Positions 46,092-54,614 of a stretch of DNA of 64,000 nucleotides are shown piece by piece. The stretch is taken from positions 62,001 through 126,000 of the forward strand of contig DATCEO010000129.1 in NCBI GenBank assembly GCA_036510065.1, written 5' to 3'. The notes beneath the pieces are model-generated. The model was not told the origin of the DNA, searched no databases, and saw nothing but the letters and a program-made list of their open reading frames with translations. The first letter of the stretch is position 1. Every line of letters starts with the position of its first letter. This DNA comes from DASUBV01 sp036510065. GTDB lineage: Bacteria > Actinomycetota > Actinomycetes > Streptosporangiales > Streptosporangiaceae. Made by a program: the position numbers and the translations under genes.

Positions 46092-47020
46092 CCGCCGCCG
46101 CCGAGCGGCTCGCCGGGCTGCCGGGCAGCAGCCTGTCCGGCAGGCTGTCCGGCGGCAGGCTGTCCGGCGGCAGGGCAGGCGGGCGACTGGCCGGGAGGCG
46201 GGCTGCCGGGCGACTGCCTCGAGTCCGCGCCGCGGCCCTCCCGCTCGAGTCCACCCTCGGTACTAACGCCCTCGTCTGAGGCAGCCAGCCCCGGACGGGC
46301 GCTGCCGGGGCGATCATCGGCAGGACGGCCGCCCGGGCGACTGTCGCCGGCGGCCTCGCTGCCCGCGGCCTCGCTGCCCGCGGCCTCGCTGCCCGCGGCG
46401 TCACTGCCCGCGGGGCGGCCCGCGGCCGGCGGGAGCCGCAGCCCGTCCAGCCGGACACCTCGCGCGGACAGCAGGACGGCGAGCACGCCACCGCAGACAA
46501 TCGCCGAGTCGGCCAGGTTGAACACCGGCCAGTGCGGGATCTCGATCCAGTCCACGACGTAGCCACGGAACAGCCCCGGGTACCGGAGGATGCGGTCGAT
46601 CAGGTTCCCGGTCGCGCCGCCGAGCAGCAGGCCCAGGGTGATCGCCCAGGGGATGCTGCGAATGCGCCGCGAGGTCCGCAGGATCACGACGATCACGCTG
46701 ACGGCGATCACGGAGAACACCACCGTCATCGACGTTCCGATGCTGAAGGCGGCGCCGGGGTTACGCGACACGAGCAGGGTCAGGAAACCGCCGAGCAGCC
46801 GCACTGGCGACCGGTCCGACAAGTTCGCCACGACCGCGACCTTGGAAATGATGTCGAGCGCGAGGACGGTCAGGGCCGTACCGACCAGGACGCCGACCCG
46901 GCGCCCCGTCCCCGCTCTTCCGGAGCTACCCGAGTCCGCCGGCCGATCGGGCTGCCCGCCGCCTCCGGGTGCCCGCGGCCCGGTCAGCGGCGTTCCTCGC
47001 GCTGCTTGCATGCCACGCAC
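46088..47020 (-). CDS. lspA: Lipoprotein signal peptidase II with long C-terminal extension
   Basis: The protein has 310 residues. Four helices carry the aspartyl protease: RNPGAAFSIGTSM (conserved Asn), then GYVVDWIEIPHWPVFNLADSAIVCG with the two catalytic Asp. It removes signal peptides from prolipoproteins after Lgt acts. The usual length is 160-210; here about 120 extra C-terminal residues, rich in Gly/Ala/Ser/Pro/Asp, come partly from a 15-bp repeat. The start is uncertain (GTG 47020 or ATG 47011); the reading overlaps the end of the zinc-finger gene. Confidence 0.93.
   Translation of the reverse strand: MRGMQAARGTPLTGPRAPGGGGQPDRPADSGSSGRAGTGRRVGVLVGTALTVLALDIISKVAVVANLSDRSPVRLLGGFLTLLVSRNPGAAFSIGTSMTVVFSVIAVSVIVVILRTSRRIRSIPWAITLGLLLGGATGNLIDRILRYPGLFRGYVVDWIEIPHWPVFNLADSAIVCGGVLAVLLSARGVRLDGLRLPPAAGRPAGSDAAGSEAAGSEAAGSEAAGDSRPGGRPADDRPGSARPGLAASDEGVSTEGGLEREGRGADSRQSPGSPPPGQSPACPAAGQPAAGQPAGQAAARQPGEPLGGGG
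46351..46410. repeat. 15-bp in-frame repeat, four copies, in lspA
   Basis: CGGCCTCGCTGCCCG is repeated exactly three times (46351-46395), followed by a two-mismatch copy (46396-46410). It encodes Ala-Gly-Ser-Glu-Ala. A second 15-bp repeat, CAGGCTGTCCGGCGG, lies at 46141-46170 in the same tail. Confidence 0.93.
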
Positions 47021-47406
47021 AGAACTGCCCGGGGAAAGGCCTGCAGCCGCGCCTTTCCGATCGGCTCGCCGCAGGACTCACAGGTGCCGTAGCTACCCGC
47101 CTCGATCCGCGCGAGCGCGTGCTCGGTCTGGGCCAGCAGCTCGCGGGCGGTATGGGCGAGCGCCAGCTCATGCTCGCGCTCGAACGTCTTGGCGCCGGCG
47201 TCGGCCTGGTCGTCACCAGCGTCGCCGGTGGAGTCGGTCAGCCTGCTGGCAATGTCGGACTCGGCCCGCTCGATGTCGGAACGGAGCTCGGCCGCCTCGG
47301 CGGCCAGCTGGCCGGCCACCTTGTCCAGCTCGGCAGCTGTCCAGCGTCGCTCGCCTTTGCGGACCGGAAGGGCGGCAGCTCCTGAAGCTGCGGCAGCAGC
47401 AGTCAT
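46984..47406 (-). CDS. DksA/TraR-type zinc-finger protein
   Basis: The protein has 140 residues. A coiled-coil stretch (about 20-85: ELDKVAGQLAAEAAELRSDIERAE) is followed by a C4 zinc finger, CESCGEPIGKARLQAFPRAVLCVAC. Such proteins bind in the RNA polymerase secondary channel or act as small zinc-ribbon regulators. The acidic coiled-coil tip typical of DksA is not clearly seen (DSTGDAGDD lies there). A gene of this kind precedes lspA in many actinobacteria. ATG at 47406. Its 3' end overlaps lspA. Confidence 0.88.
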   Translation of the reverse strand: MTAAAAASGAAALPVRKGERRWTAAELDKVAGQLAAEAAELRSDIERAESDIASRLTDSTGDAGDDQADAGAKTFEREHELALAHTARELLAQTEHALARIEAGSYGTCESCGEPIGKARLQAFPRAVLCVACKQREERR

Positions 47407-47736
47407 TCTCGGCCTCCCTTCCTGCTCTAGGCGTTGATCTTGAAAGCTGGGCAGTCACCGGAGGATAAGTGCTGACCGTAGCCGTCCGCAAACATACCTG
47501 CCGCAGGCGGCGGCCAAAACAAAGTGAGCGCCGGCAGCGGCCGGTCCCGGCCTCCCGACAATGGCCGGTCACGGTAGCCGGACCGCCGTGATCTACCGCT
47601 CACTGTCAGTGCTCATCGGCTATCCTGAACGCCTGCACGGCGCTGATGGGGATCGCTCAGCTCACCTAGATCACCAGCTCACCTTGGACGGACCTGGGTT
47701 TCCGCGAGCGCGGCGACCCGCTGGAGGCCGTAGCTC
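47407..47736 (+). promoter_or_regulatory. Divergent intergenic region and ileS leader
   Basis: TATCCT at about 47623-47628 could be the ileS -10 box, with a poor -35. In the leader, GGGT-TT-CCGCG-AG-CGCGG-CG-ACCC (about 47697-47720) forms a stem just before the ribosome site GGAGG. Actinobacterial ileS genes often carry T-box leaders; the full T-box consensus (GGTGGNACCGCG) is absent here, so I do not call one. Confidence 0.35.
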
Positions 47737-50700
47737 ATGCCGCGCCCAGACCCGCGCCACGACACCGCGCGTCCCGACGCCGCGCCCCATGACACCGCGC
47801 CCCATGACACCGCAGTTCACGACGCTGGCAGCCGTCATCCTGGCCCGGCCTTTGCCGAGCTGCCGGGCAACGTGGACCTGCCCGCGATCGAGCACGAGGT
47901 CGCTCGCCGCTGGCGGGACGCCAGCGTCTTCCAGCGGTCACTCGACCAGACGGCGGGCGGCCCGCGCTGGACCTTCTACGAGGGGCCGCCGACCGCGAAC
48001 GGGATGCCCGGCGTGCACCACATCGAGGCCCGGGTGTTCAAGGACGCGTTCCCGCGCTTCAAGACCATGCAGGGCTACCATGTGCCGCGCCGGGCCGGCT
48101 GGGACTGTCATGGCCTCCCGGTCGAGGTGGCCGTGGAGCGGGAGCTGGGGCTGACCGCCAAGCAGGACATCGAGGCCTACGGCATTGCCGAGTTCAACGC
48201 GCGCTGTCGCGAGTCAGTTGTCCGGCATGTGGATGCTTTTACCGAGATGACCGAACGGATGGGTTACTGGACTGACCTATCCGCCGCGTACTGGACGATG
48301 GACCCGGCCTACATCGAGTCGGTGTGGTGGTCGCTGCAGCAGATCTTCGACCAGGGCCTGCTGGTCCGGGATCACCGGATCAGCCCCTACTGCCCGCGCT
48401 GCGGGACGCCACTCTCCGACCATGAGATGGGACAGCCGGACGTGTACCAGACGGTCACCGATCCGTCGGTCACGGTCAGGTTCCCGCTGCGCACGCTGCC
48501 GCCGGGCGCGAGTCCGGAACTGAACGGCGCCGACCTGCTGGTCTGGACGACCACGCCGTGGACACTGGTATCGAACGTGGCGGTCGCGGTCAATCCGGAC
48601 AAGACCTACGCGGTGGCCCGCAGATCCGGCCACGGGGACCGCGTCGTGGTGGCGGACGCCCTGTCGGCCCGGATCCTGGGCCAGGGGTGGCATGTCGTCG
48701 CGCGGCTGCGGGGCTCCGAGCTGGCCGGGGCCACGTACGACCCTCCGTTCGCGCTGATCGAGATTCCCCGTGCGCACCGGGTGGTCACGGCATCGTTCGT
48801 TACTACCCAGGAGGGCACGGGGCTGGTGCATATCGCGCCGGCGTTCGGCGCTGACGACATGGCCACCAGCAGGGAGTTCGACCTGCCCCTGGTGAACCCG
48901 ATCCGGCCCGACGGCCGGTTCGAGGAGCACATCCCCCTGGTGGGCGGGCAGTTCTTCACCGCCGCCAACGCCCGGCTGATCAGTGACCTGGCTGACCGGG
49001 GCCTGCTCGCGGGCTCGCAGCCGCACGAGCACAGCTACCCGCACTGCTGGCGCTGCGGGACTGCCCTGCTCTACTACGCGGTTCCGTCCTGGTTCATCCG
49101 CACCACGGCGGTCAAGGACAAGCTGCTGGCGCAGAACGCGCAGACCCGCTGGCAGCCGCCGACGATCAGGGACGGCCGGTACGGCGAGTGGCTCCGCAAC
49201 AACGTCGACTGGGCGCTGTCGCGCACCCGGTACTGGGGCACCCCGCTGCCGGTGTGGACCTGCGGGGCGGATCATGCCACCTGCGTGGGCTCCCTGGCCG
49301 AGCTTTCGAGGCTGGCCGGCCGCGACCTGACCGGGCTCGACCCGCACCGGCCCTACGTCGACGAGGTCGTGATCGGCTGCCCGCAGTGCGGCGCGCCGGC
49401 CCGGCGGGTCCCCGAGGTCATCGATGTCTGGTACGACTCCGGCTCGATGCCGTTCGCGCAGTTCGGCGCCCCGTGGCGGGACGAGGAAGAATTCGCTCGG
49501 TCCTACCCGGCGCAGTTCGTCTGCGAGGCCATCGACCAGACGCGAGGCTGGTTCTACTCCCTCATGGTCGTCGGCACCCTCGTATTCGGCCGGTCCGCCT
49601 ACGAGAACGCGGTCTGCCTCGGCCTGATCGCCGACGATCGCGGCCGGAAGATGAGCAAGCACCTGGGCAACGTCCTCGAGCCGCTGCCGCTGATGGAGGC
49701 CCATGGTGCCGACGCGGTCCGCTGGTTCTTCGCCGCTGCCGGGTCGCCCTGGGCCACCAGGAAGATCGGCTACGGCGCGCTCGAGGAGATCGTGCGCAAG
49801 GTGCTGCTGACCTACTGGAACACCACGTCATTCCTGATCCGCTACGCCAACGCGGCCGCCGCGACGGACCGGGCCTGGTCCCCCAGCCGGGTGGCGGAGG
49901 CGCCGCCCCCGGCGGGCCGGCCGGTGCTGGACCGCTGGCTGCTCGGCGAGCTGCACACGCTGGTCCGGGACACCACGGCCGCGCTGGAGGCGTTCGATTC
50001 GGCGACCGCCGGGCACAGGCTGGCCGCCTTCATTGACGATCTGTCCAACTGGTACGTGCGCCGGTCCCGGCGGCGATTCTGGGCCGGCCCGTCGACCCCC
50101 GAGGGCGCCGCGGCCTTCGCGACCCTCTACACCTGCCTGGAGACGCTGACCAGGCTGATGGCGCCCATCACGCCGTTCGTCACCGACTATCTCTGGGGTG
50201 TCCTGCGGGCCGGGGAGCCGCCGGACTCGGTGCACCTGGCGTCGTGGCCGTCGGCGGATGCGAGCCTCATCCACGGCGACCTCGCCGACCAGATGGCCCT
50301 GGTCCGGCGGCTGGTCGAGCTGGGCAGGTCGGCGCGGGCCGGGGCCGTGCTGCGCGTACGGCAGCCGCTGGCCCGCGCGCTGGTCGGGGCGGCCGGCTTC
50401 GCCAGCCTGCCCGCCGACCTGCGCGCCCTGGTCTGCGATGAGCTCAACGTGCGCGTGCTGGAGCCGCTGGATGCCGTCGGCGGCGAGCTGGTCAGCCACG
50501 CGGTCAAGCCCAGCTTCCGCGCCCTCGGCAGACGATTCGGACCTAGCACACCGGCCGTCGCGCAGGCCATCGAGGCCGCCGACCCGGCGCAACTCGCCAC
50601 GCGGCTGCGCACCGACGGAGCCGCGGTGGTCGAGGTCAACGGGGCCCCCGTCAGCCTGACGCCGGATGAGGTCATTGTCACCCAGGCGCCGCTCGCCGGA

Positions 50701-51039
50701 TGGGCCGTGGCCACGGAGGCCGGCGAGACCGTTGCGCTGGAGGTCACTATCACTGCTGAGCTCCGCCGGGAGGGTTACGCCCGTGAGGTGGTCCGGCTGA
50801 TCCAGGGTGCCCGGAAGTCTGACGGCCTGGAGATGACCGACCGGATCGGGCTGCGCTGGATGACTGCCGATCCCGAGCTGGCGGCGGCCCTCACCGAGTA
50901 TGGCCCGATGATCAGTGCCGAGGTGCTGGCCACTGACTACGGCCCGGCGGAGAACGCGGCCGGGGACGGCCAGCAGCATACCGACGCGGATCTCGGGCTG
51001 ATGTTCTGGATCCGGCGGGCCGCAGCCGCGGGCGACTAA
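47737..51039 (+). CDS. ileS: Isoleucyl-tRNA synthetase
   Basis: This 1,100-residue class I enzyme charges tRNA-Ile. The HIGH-type motif is GVHHIEARVFKD (about 94), KMSKS reads RKMSKHLGN (about 636), and the CP1 editing domain includes LLVWTTTPWTL and the TxxF-like EGTGLVHIAPAFGADD (aspartate for deacylation). Zinc-type Cys pairs CPRCG and CWRCG are present. The anticodon domain and C-terminal extension follow. The first about 40 residues are low complexity (His-Asp-Thr-Ala-Pro repeats from a 15-bp unit at 47784-47813). ATG at 47737 has GGAGG upstream. Confidence 0.96.
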   Translation: MPRPDPRHDTARPDAAPHDTAPHDTAVHDAGSRHPGPAFAELPGNVDLPAIEHEVARRWRDASVFQRSLDQTAGGPRWTFYEGPPTANGMPGVHHIEARVFKDAFPRFKTMQGYHVPRRAGWDCHGLPVEVAVERELGLTAKQDIEAYGIAEFNARCRESVVRHVDAFTEMTERMGYWTDLSAAYWTMDPAYIESVWWSLQQIFDQGLLVRDHRISPYCPRCGTPLSDHEMGQPDVYQTVTDPSVTVRFPLRTLPPGASPELNGADLLVWTTTPWTLVSNVAVAVNPDKTYAVARRSGHGDRVVVADALSARILGQGWHVVARLRGSELAGATYDPPFALIEIPRAHRVVTASFVTTQEGTGLVHIAPAFGADDMATSREFDLPLVNPIRPDGRFEEHIPLVGGQFFTAANARLISDLADRGLLAGSQPHEHSYPHCWRCGTALLYYAVPSWFIRTTAVKDKLLAQNAQTRWQPPTIRDGRYGEWLRNNVDWALSRTRYWGTPLPVWTCGADHATCVGSLAELSRLAGRDLTGLDPHRPYVDEVVIGCPQCGAPARRVPEVIDVWYDSGSMPFAQFGAPWRDEEEFARSYPAQFVCEAIDQTRGWFYSLMVVGTLVFGRSAYENAVCLGLIADDRGRKMSKHLGNVLEPLPLMEAHGADAVRWFFAAAGSPWATRKIGYGALEEIVRKVLLTYWNTTSFLIRYANAAAATDRAWSPSRVAEAPPPAGRPVLDRWLLGELHTLVRDTTAALEAFDSATAGHRLAAFIDDLSNWYVRRSRRRFWAGPSTPEGAAAFATLYTCLETLTRLMAPITPFVTDYLWGVLRAGEPPDSVHLASWPSADASLIHGDLADQMALVRRLVELGRSARAGAVLRVRQPLARALVGAAGFASLPADLRALVCDELNVRVLEPLDAVGGELVSHAVKPSFRALGRRFGPSTPAVAQAIEAADPAQLATRLRTDGAAVVEVNGAPVSLTPDEVIVTQAPLAGWAVATEAGETVALEVTITAELRREGYAREVVRLIQGARKSDGLEMTDRIGLRWMTADPELAAALTEYGPMISAEVLATDYGPAENAAGDGQQHTDADLGLMFWIRRAAAAGD

Positions 51040-51072
51040 CACGCGGGCGCGGCTGGCCCTCGGCCGCCCCGG

Positions 51073-52749
51073 CTACTTCTCCGGGCGACATGCCTTGCAC
51101 GGCACGCAGCCCGCCGCCTCAGCCTCCTGCCTCGTCATGACCTGCAGGTCATCAGAGCCGAGGAACCGGATGAGGATGCAGCCGGGCAGGTGGTACCGGC
51201 CAATCCCCGGGACCACTGTGACTGGCGCTTCCAGGTCACCCGCCGCCGGCTCAGCCGACGGGCTGTCGCCAGCGGGAACCGCGGCGGACGGCGCGGGACT
51301 AGGCGGGGTAACGCCAGCCGGGGCAGCAGCACTGGGCGGCGCGGAGCCGGCCGGGGAGCCAGAACCCGGCGCGGCAGAACTGGGCGGCGCGGAGCCGGCC
51401 GGGGGAGCGAACTGAGCCGGGCTAGCGCCAGCCGGGGCGGCAGACCCAGGCGAGGCAGAGCTGACCGGGGACGAGCCGACCGCGCCGGGGGAACCGGCCG
51501 GGGCAGAGCTGACCGGGGACGAGGTGACCGGGGCAGAGCTGCCTTCAGCGGCTCCGCTCGGGCTCCCGCTGGCGGCATTCGGCTGAGCCTGAGCCGGCTG
51601 AGCCTGAGCCGGCTGAGCCGGGGTGACATTCGCGGCGGGCACCTGGCCTGGCTCGGCTTCCCCGGCCGAGGTCGGGAGGGCCTCCGCCGAGGCCTGCTTC
51701 GCCTGAACAGGCGCCGCTGCCGGGCGGGGTGGTACCGGCTCCGGCAGGGGCGGAACTGGCTCCGGCAGGGGTGGCGCGGCTTCCGGCAGAGATGGCGCAG
51801 AACCCGCTGACGAGACGCCTGCGTCCCGAAGGTCCGGGTCCGGGCCGGCTGGGCTCCGAGGGGCTGGATCCCGAGGAGCCGGGTCCCGGTCCTGGGGAGC
51901 TGTATCCCGCTTGCCGACGGTGCCGGTCACGCTAGCCGGGGCGGACGTTCGCCCGGTGCGGCGCAGGAGCTCATCGACGCTGGGCGGGCCGTCCGTCCGG
52001 GGGGCCGACGACGGACCGGCCTCAGCCGGAACCTCTGGCGCTGGCCTGCTCGCCTTGACCGCCCCGGCGGCGGACGCCGTGGCGGCAGGGATGGCGGCAG
52101 GGGGGGCACCGGCGGCAGGGGCCTCGGGGCGGAGGGCTGGCTGCGACCTGGCGATAGACGGCTCGGCCTCGGGCGCGGTGCCCGCGGAGCCCGGTCCTGG
52201 CCGAGCCGGGATCTCGGGCTGGCGCGGCTCGCCGTCTCGCGGCCCGGGCTCGGGCTCGGGCTCGGGCGCCGGCCTGAGCGTTCCGGGCTCATCCGCATTC
52301 TCGGGCTGAGCCACTGACATCGGGGCCACTGACATCGGGGCCACTGACGTCGGGCCTGTCCCGCGAGCCGACCCGGCGTCGCCCGGCCGAACATCCTGCC
52401 GGAACTCTGCTTGCCGGACCTCTGGCTGCCTGACCTCTGCTCCCGGCGAGTCAGCCTGCCGGGCACCGAACTGCCCGCCGGCGATGATGCCGACGGGCAG
52501 CTCACGCTCAGACGACGGCGCCGCGGTCTGGGTCTGACCCTCGGCCGCAGGCTCAGCCTGAGCCTGCGCCGACGGTCTCCCCAGGATCTCCTCGCGCCAG
52601 ATCACCACGCCGATGACCAGCATCACCAGCGCCAGCGCCGCTACGCCGATGGCCAGGTCCACCAGGAACAGGCTGCCCGACACTACGCCCGCTACCAGTA
52701 GCCCGGCCGCCACGACGACGACCGATAGGACGACTCTGAACAGGTTCAC
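51073..52749 (-). CDS. Membrane-anchored low-complexity protein with Ada-like Cys-rich C-terminus
   Basis: The protein has 558 residues. Two helices (about 4-25 and 28-50) anchor it. Residues 60-510 are Pro/Ala/Ser/Gly/Glu-rich and repetitive (SVAPM, PAQAQ and LPEPVPP units). The last 45 residues fold as a small domain: RYHLPGC ... DDLQVMTRQEAEAAGCVPCKACRP. The His-Cys ... EAxxxG-x-PCxxC pattern resembles the metal-binding end seen in Ada and at the C-terminus of many bacterial secreted proteins. The function is unknown; position beside divIVA hints at the division or growth apparatus. The C-terminal side faces ileS, tail to tail, with a GC-rich inverted repeat between them. Confidence 0.7.
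   Translation of the reverse strand: MNLFRVVLSVVVVAAGLLVAGVVSGSLFLVDLAIGVAALALVMLVIGVVIWREEILGRPSAQAQAEPAAEGQTQTAAPSSERELPVGIIAGGQFGARQADSPGAEVRQPEVRQAEFRQDVRPGDAGSARGTGPTSVAPMSVAPMSVAQPENADEPGTLRPAPEPEPEPGPRDGEPRQPEIPARPGPGSAGTAPEAEPSIARSQPALRPEAPAAGAPPAAIPAATASAAGAVKASRPAPEVPAEAGPSSAPRTDGPPSVDELLRRTGRTSAPASVTGTVGKRDTAPQDRDPAPRDPAPRSPAGPDPDLRDAGVSSAGSAPSLPEAAPPLPEPVPPLPEPVPPRPAAAPVQAKQASAEALPTSAGEAEPGQVPAANVTPAQPAQAQPAQAQPNAASGSPSGAAEGSSAPVTSSPVSSAPAGSPGAVGSSPVSSASPGSAAPAGASPAQFAPPAGSAPPSSAAPGSGSPAGSAPPSAAAPAGVTPPSPAPSAAVPAGDSPSAEPAAGDLEAPVTVVPGIGRYHLPGCILIRFLGSDDLQVMTRQEAEAAGCVPCKACRPEK
52310..52354. repeat. 15-bp in-frame repeats in the 558-residue protein
   Basis: GCCACTGACATCGGG occurs at 52310-52324 and 52325-52339 and, with one change, at 52340-52354. 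It encodes Pro-Met-Ser-Val-Ala. A second 15-bp repeat (CTGAGCCTGAGCCGG, encoding Pro-Ala-Gln-Ala-Gln) lies near 51583-51620. Confidence 0.9.
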
Positions 52750-52794
52750 CGACAGGCTCCACTGGCTAGTGACGCCCGCAAACTACCCGCGGAG

Positions 52795-53646
52795 CTAGCG
52801 ACGGTCGTGCTGGCCCGTGTCGGACGGGTGGAAGCCAGAACCGTTGTGAGCCACCGGCTCGGGGACGCCAGCGTAGGATCCGGCCACGGACGGCTGGCCG
52901 CCATTGCGGACATCCATCCGGCCCACCCCGGCAGGCACGCCTGGCTGCGGGCCGGACGAGATAGCCGGGAAGACGCCGCTATCCGCGGCACCAGCCTCCA
53001 GGTCGCGCAGCTGGCCCTCCAGGTAAGCCTTGAGCCGGCTCCGGTACTCGCGCTCGAACGCGCGCAGGTCGTCGACCCGGCGCTCAAGCTCCTCGCGGGA
53101 CTGCACGAGCGAGCCCATGGCCTGACGGTGACGCTCCTGAGCGTCACGCTCCAGGCTCTCGGCGCGGGCCCGGGCGTCGCTGGTGACCTGCTCGGCCTGG
53201 CGACGGGCCTTGGTCAGGATGTCGTCAGCCTCGCGGCGGGCGCGGCCGAGCGTCTCGTCGGCCTCCCGCCTGGCGTCAGCGATCGCCTGGTCGGCGGTCT
53301 GCTGCGCGAGAGCCAGGACACGAGCCGCCGTATCCATGTTGTCCTCGACCGGCTTCATCATCACCGGCTCGGGACGGCGCTCAGGCTCATGCCGCGGCGG
53401 TTCCGCAGTCATCAGCTCAGGCACAGGCTCGATATGAGGGGCGTTGAGGGCCGCCGGTGCCGGGGCCTTCCCGCCGCGCAGGACCTCGGCTAGCTTGGCC
53501 CGGAGCTCTTCGTTGTCCTGGATCAGCCGGTCGAGTTCCGCCTCAACCTCGTCGAGGAAGGCATCGACTTCCTCTTCGTCATAGCCGGGCCTGAGCCTGG
53601 TCGTGCTGAACTGCTTGTTCCGCACATCCGCGGGCGTCAGTGGCAT
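52795..53646 (-). CDS. divIVA: DivIVA/Wag31 polar growth protein
   Basis: The protein has 283 residues. The N-terminal membrane-binding crossed-loop domain MPLTPADVRNKQFSTTRLRPGYDEEEVDAFLDEVE is the family hallmark. A linker (70-115) and a long coiled coil (about 115-215: AQQTADQAIADARREADETLGRARREADDIL) follow, with a Gly/Pro-rich tail. It marks curved membrane at poles and septa and recruits wall synthesis. ATG at 53646 has CCAAGGAGACG upstream. It lies between the YggT gene and the 558-residue protein. Confidence 0.95.
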   Translation of the reverse strand: MPLTPADVRNKQFSTTRLRPGYDEEEVDAFLDEVEAELDRLIQDNEELRAKLAEVLRGGKAPAPAALNAPHIEPVPELMTAEPPRHEPERRPEPVMMKPVEDNMDTAARVLALAQQTADQAIADARREADETLGRARREADDILTKARRQAEQVTSDARARAESLERDAQERHRQAMGSLVQSREELERRVDDLRAFEREYRSRLKAYLEGQLRDLEAGAADSGVFPAISSGPQPGVPAGVGRMDVRNGGQPSVAGSYAGVPEPVAHNGSGFHPSDTGQHDRR

Positions 53647-53690
53647 CTCGTCTCCTTGGAGCGTGGTCCCCTATGGACGCTACATCACTT

Positions 53691-53972
53691 CTATCGCTGC
53701 ACTACCTGCCAGAGCACCAGCACCACCAGGAACAGCAGCATGAAGCTGAGGTCAAGAGCCACAGTACCGAGCCGGAGGGTGGGAATGTAGCGCCTTAGCA
53801 ATCTCAGTGGCGGATCGGTGGCTGAGTAGACCGCCTCGGCGATGACCAGGACAACCCCCCGGGGGTGCCAGTCACGCGCGTACGCCTGTACCCAGCTGAG
53901 GATCAGCCTGCCGATGAGCAGCAGCAGGTAAACCGAGAGTACATAGAACAGCACCTGCTTGACTATGTTCAC
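53691..53972 (-). CDS. YggT/YlmG-family membrane protein
   Basis: The protein has 93 residues and two membrane helices (about 4-28 and 70-90). The conserved TDPPLRLLRRYIPTLRLG and DLSFMLLFLV between and in them define the family. It is linked to septum formation through its constant place between divIVA and sepF. ATG at 53972. Confidence 0.93.
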   Translation of the reverse strand: MNIVKQVLFYVLSVYLLLLIGRLILSWVQAYARDWHPRGVVLVIAEAVYSATDPPLRLLRRYIPTLRLGTVALDLSFMLLFLVVLVLWQVVQR

Positions 53973-54044
53973 GTTCCTGCCCTGCTCGCCGCGCTGGCCC
54001 GGCTGATTACCGACAACCGCAGCACCTCGTCTGCCTGATGGCCG

Positions 54045-54548
54045 CTAGCTCTGGTTGAAGAAGCCGCGCTCCGCGATCCGGGCCTTGTCCTCGGCTGCTA
54101 CCTCTACGTTCGCCGGGGACAGCAGGAACACCTTGTTGGTCACGCGCTCGATGCTCCCACGCAGTCCGAAGATCAGTCCCGCCGAGAAGTCGACCAGGCG
54201 CTTTGCGTCGCTATCGACCATCTCAGTCAGGTTCATGATCACCGGAGTGCCCTCACGGAAGTGCTCTCCGATCGTACGAGCCTCATTGTACGTGCGCGGA
54301 TGCAAGGTCGTGATCCGGGCCAAATCGGTCGTCTGGATCGGGCCGGCAACGTGCCGCTCGCCGGGCGTGCGGGTGCTCTCCGAGAACCCGGAGTACCCGT
54401 CGTGCCGCTCCTCCTGGGCTACCAGGTCGGCGCCGTACTCGTCGTACTCGTCGTCGGAGCCGTATTCGTCCGGGTAGTGGTCGTCGTAACCGTGCTCGTC
54501 CTCTACCAGGCCGAGATAGACCGCCATCTTGCGCATCGCGCTGGCCAT
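54045..54548 (-). CDS. sepF: Cell division protein SepF
   Basis: The protein has 167 residues. The N-terminal amphipathic segment (MRKMAVYLGLVED) binds membrane. An acidic Asp/Tyr/Glu linker (20-70) leads to the globular FtsZ-binding domain (about 75-160: ITTLHPRTYNEARTIGEHFREGTPVIMNLTEM ... KRLVDFSAGLIFGLRGSIERV). It tethers FtsZ to the membrane in bacteria without FtsA. ATG at 54548, with GGAGGAAG upstream. Confidence 0.96.
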   Translation of the reverse strand: MASAMRKMAVYLGLVEDEHGYDDHYPDEYGSDDEYDEYGADLVAQEERHDGYSGFSESTRTPGERHVAGPIQTTDLARITTLHPRTYNEARTIGEHFREGTPVIMNLTEMVDSDAKRLVDFSAGLIFGLRGSIERVTNKVFLLSPANVEVAAEDKARIAERGFFNQS

Positions 54549-54614
54549 CTTCTTCCTCCGTCATGCCGCCAAGCAGCCCCGCCCACACCGCGGCGTGCCA
54601 CGCTTCGTCGGACA

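Noticed and set aside
47637..47736. Possible T-box riboswitch in the ileS leader (GGGT...CCGCG...ACCC stem before the ribosome site)
   Set aside because: The invariant GGTGGNACCGCG sequence and a recognisable stem I with an isoleucine specifier codon are missing. A covariance search with the T-box model would decide; a significant hit would reverse this.
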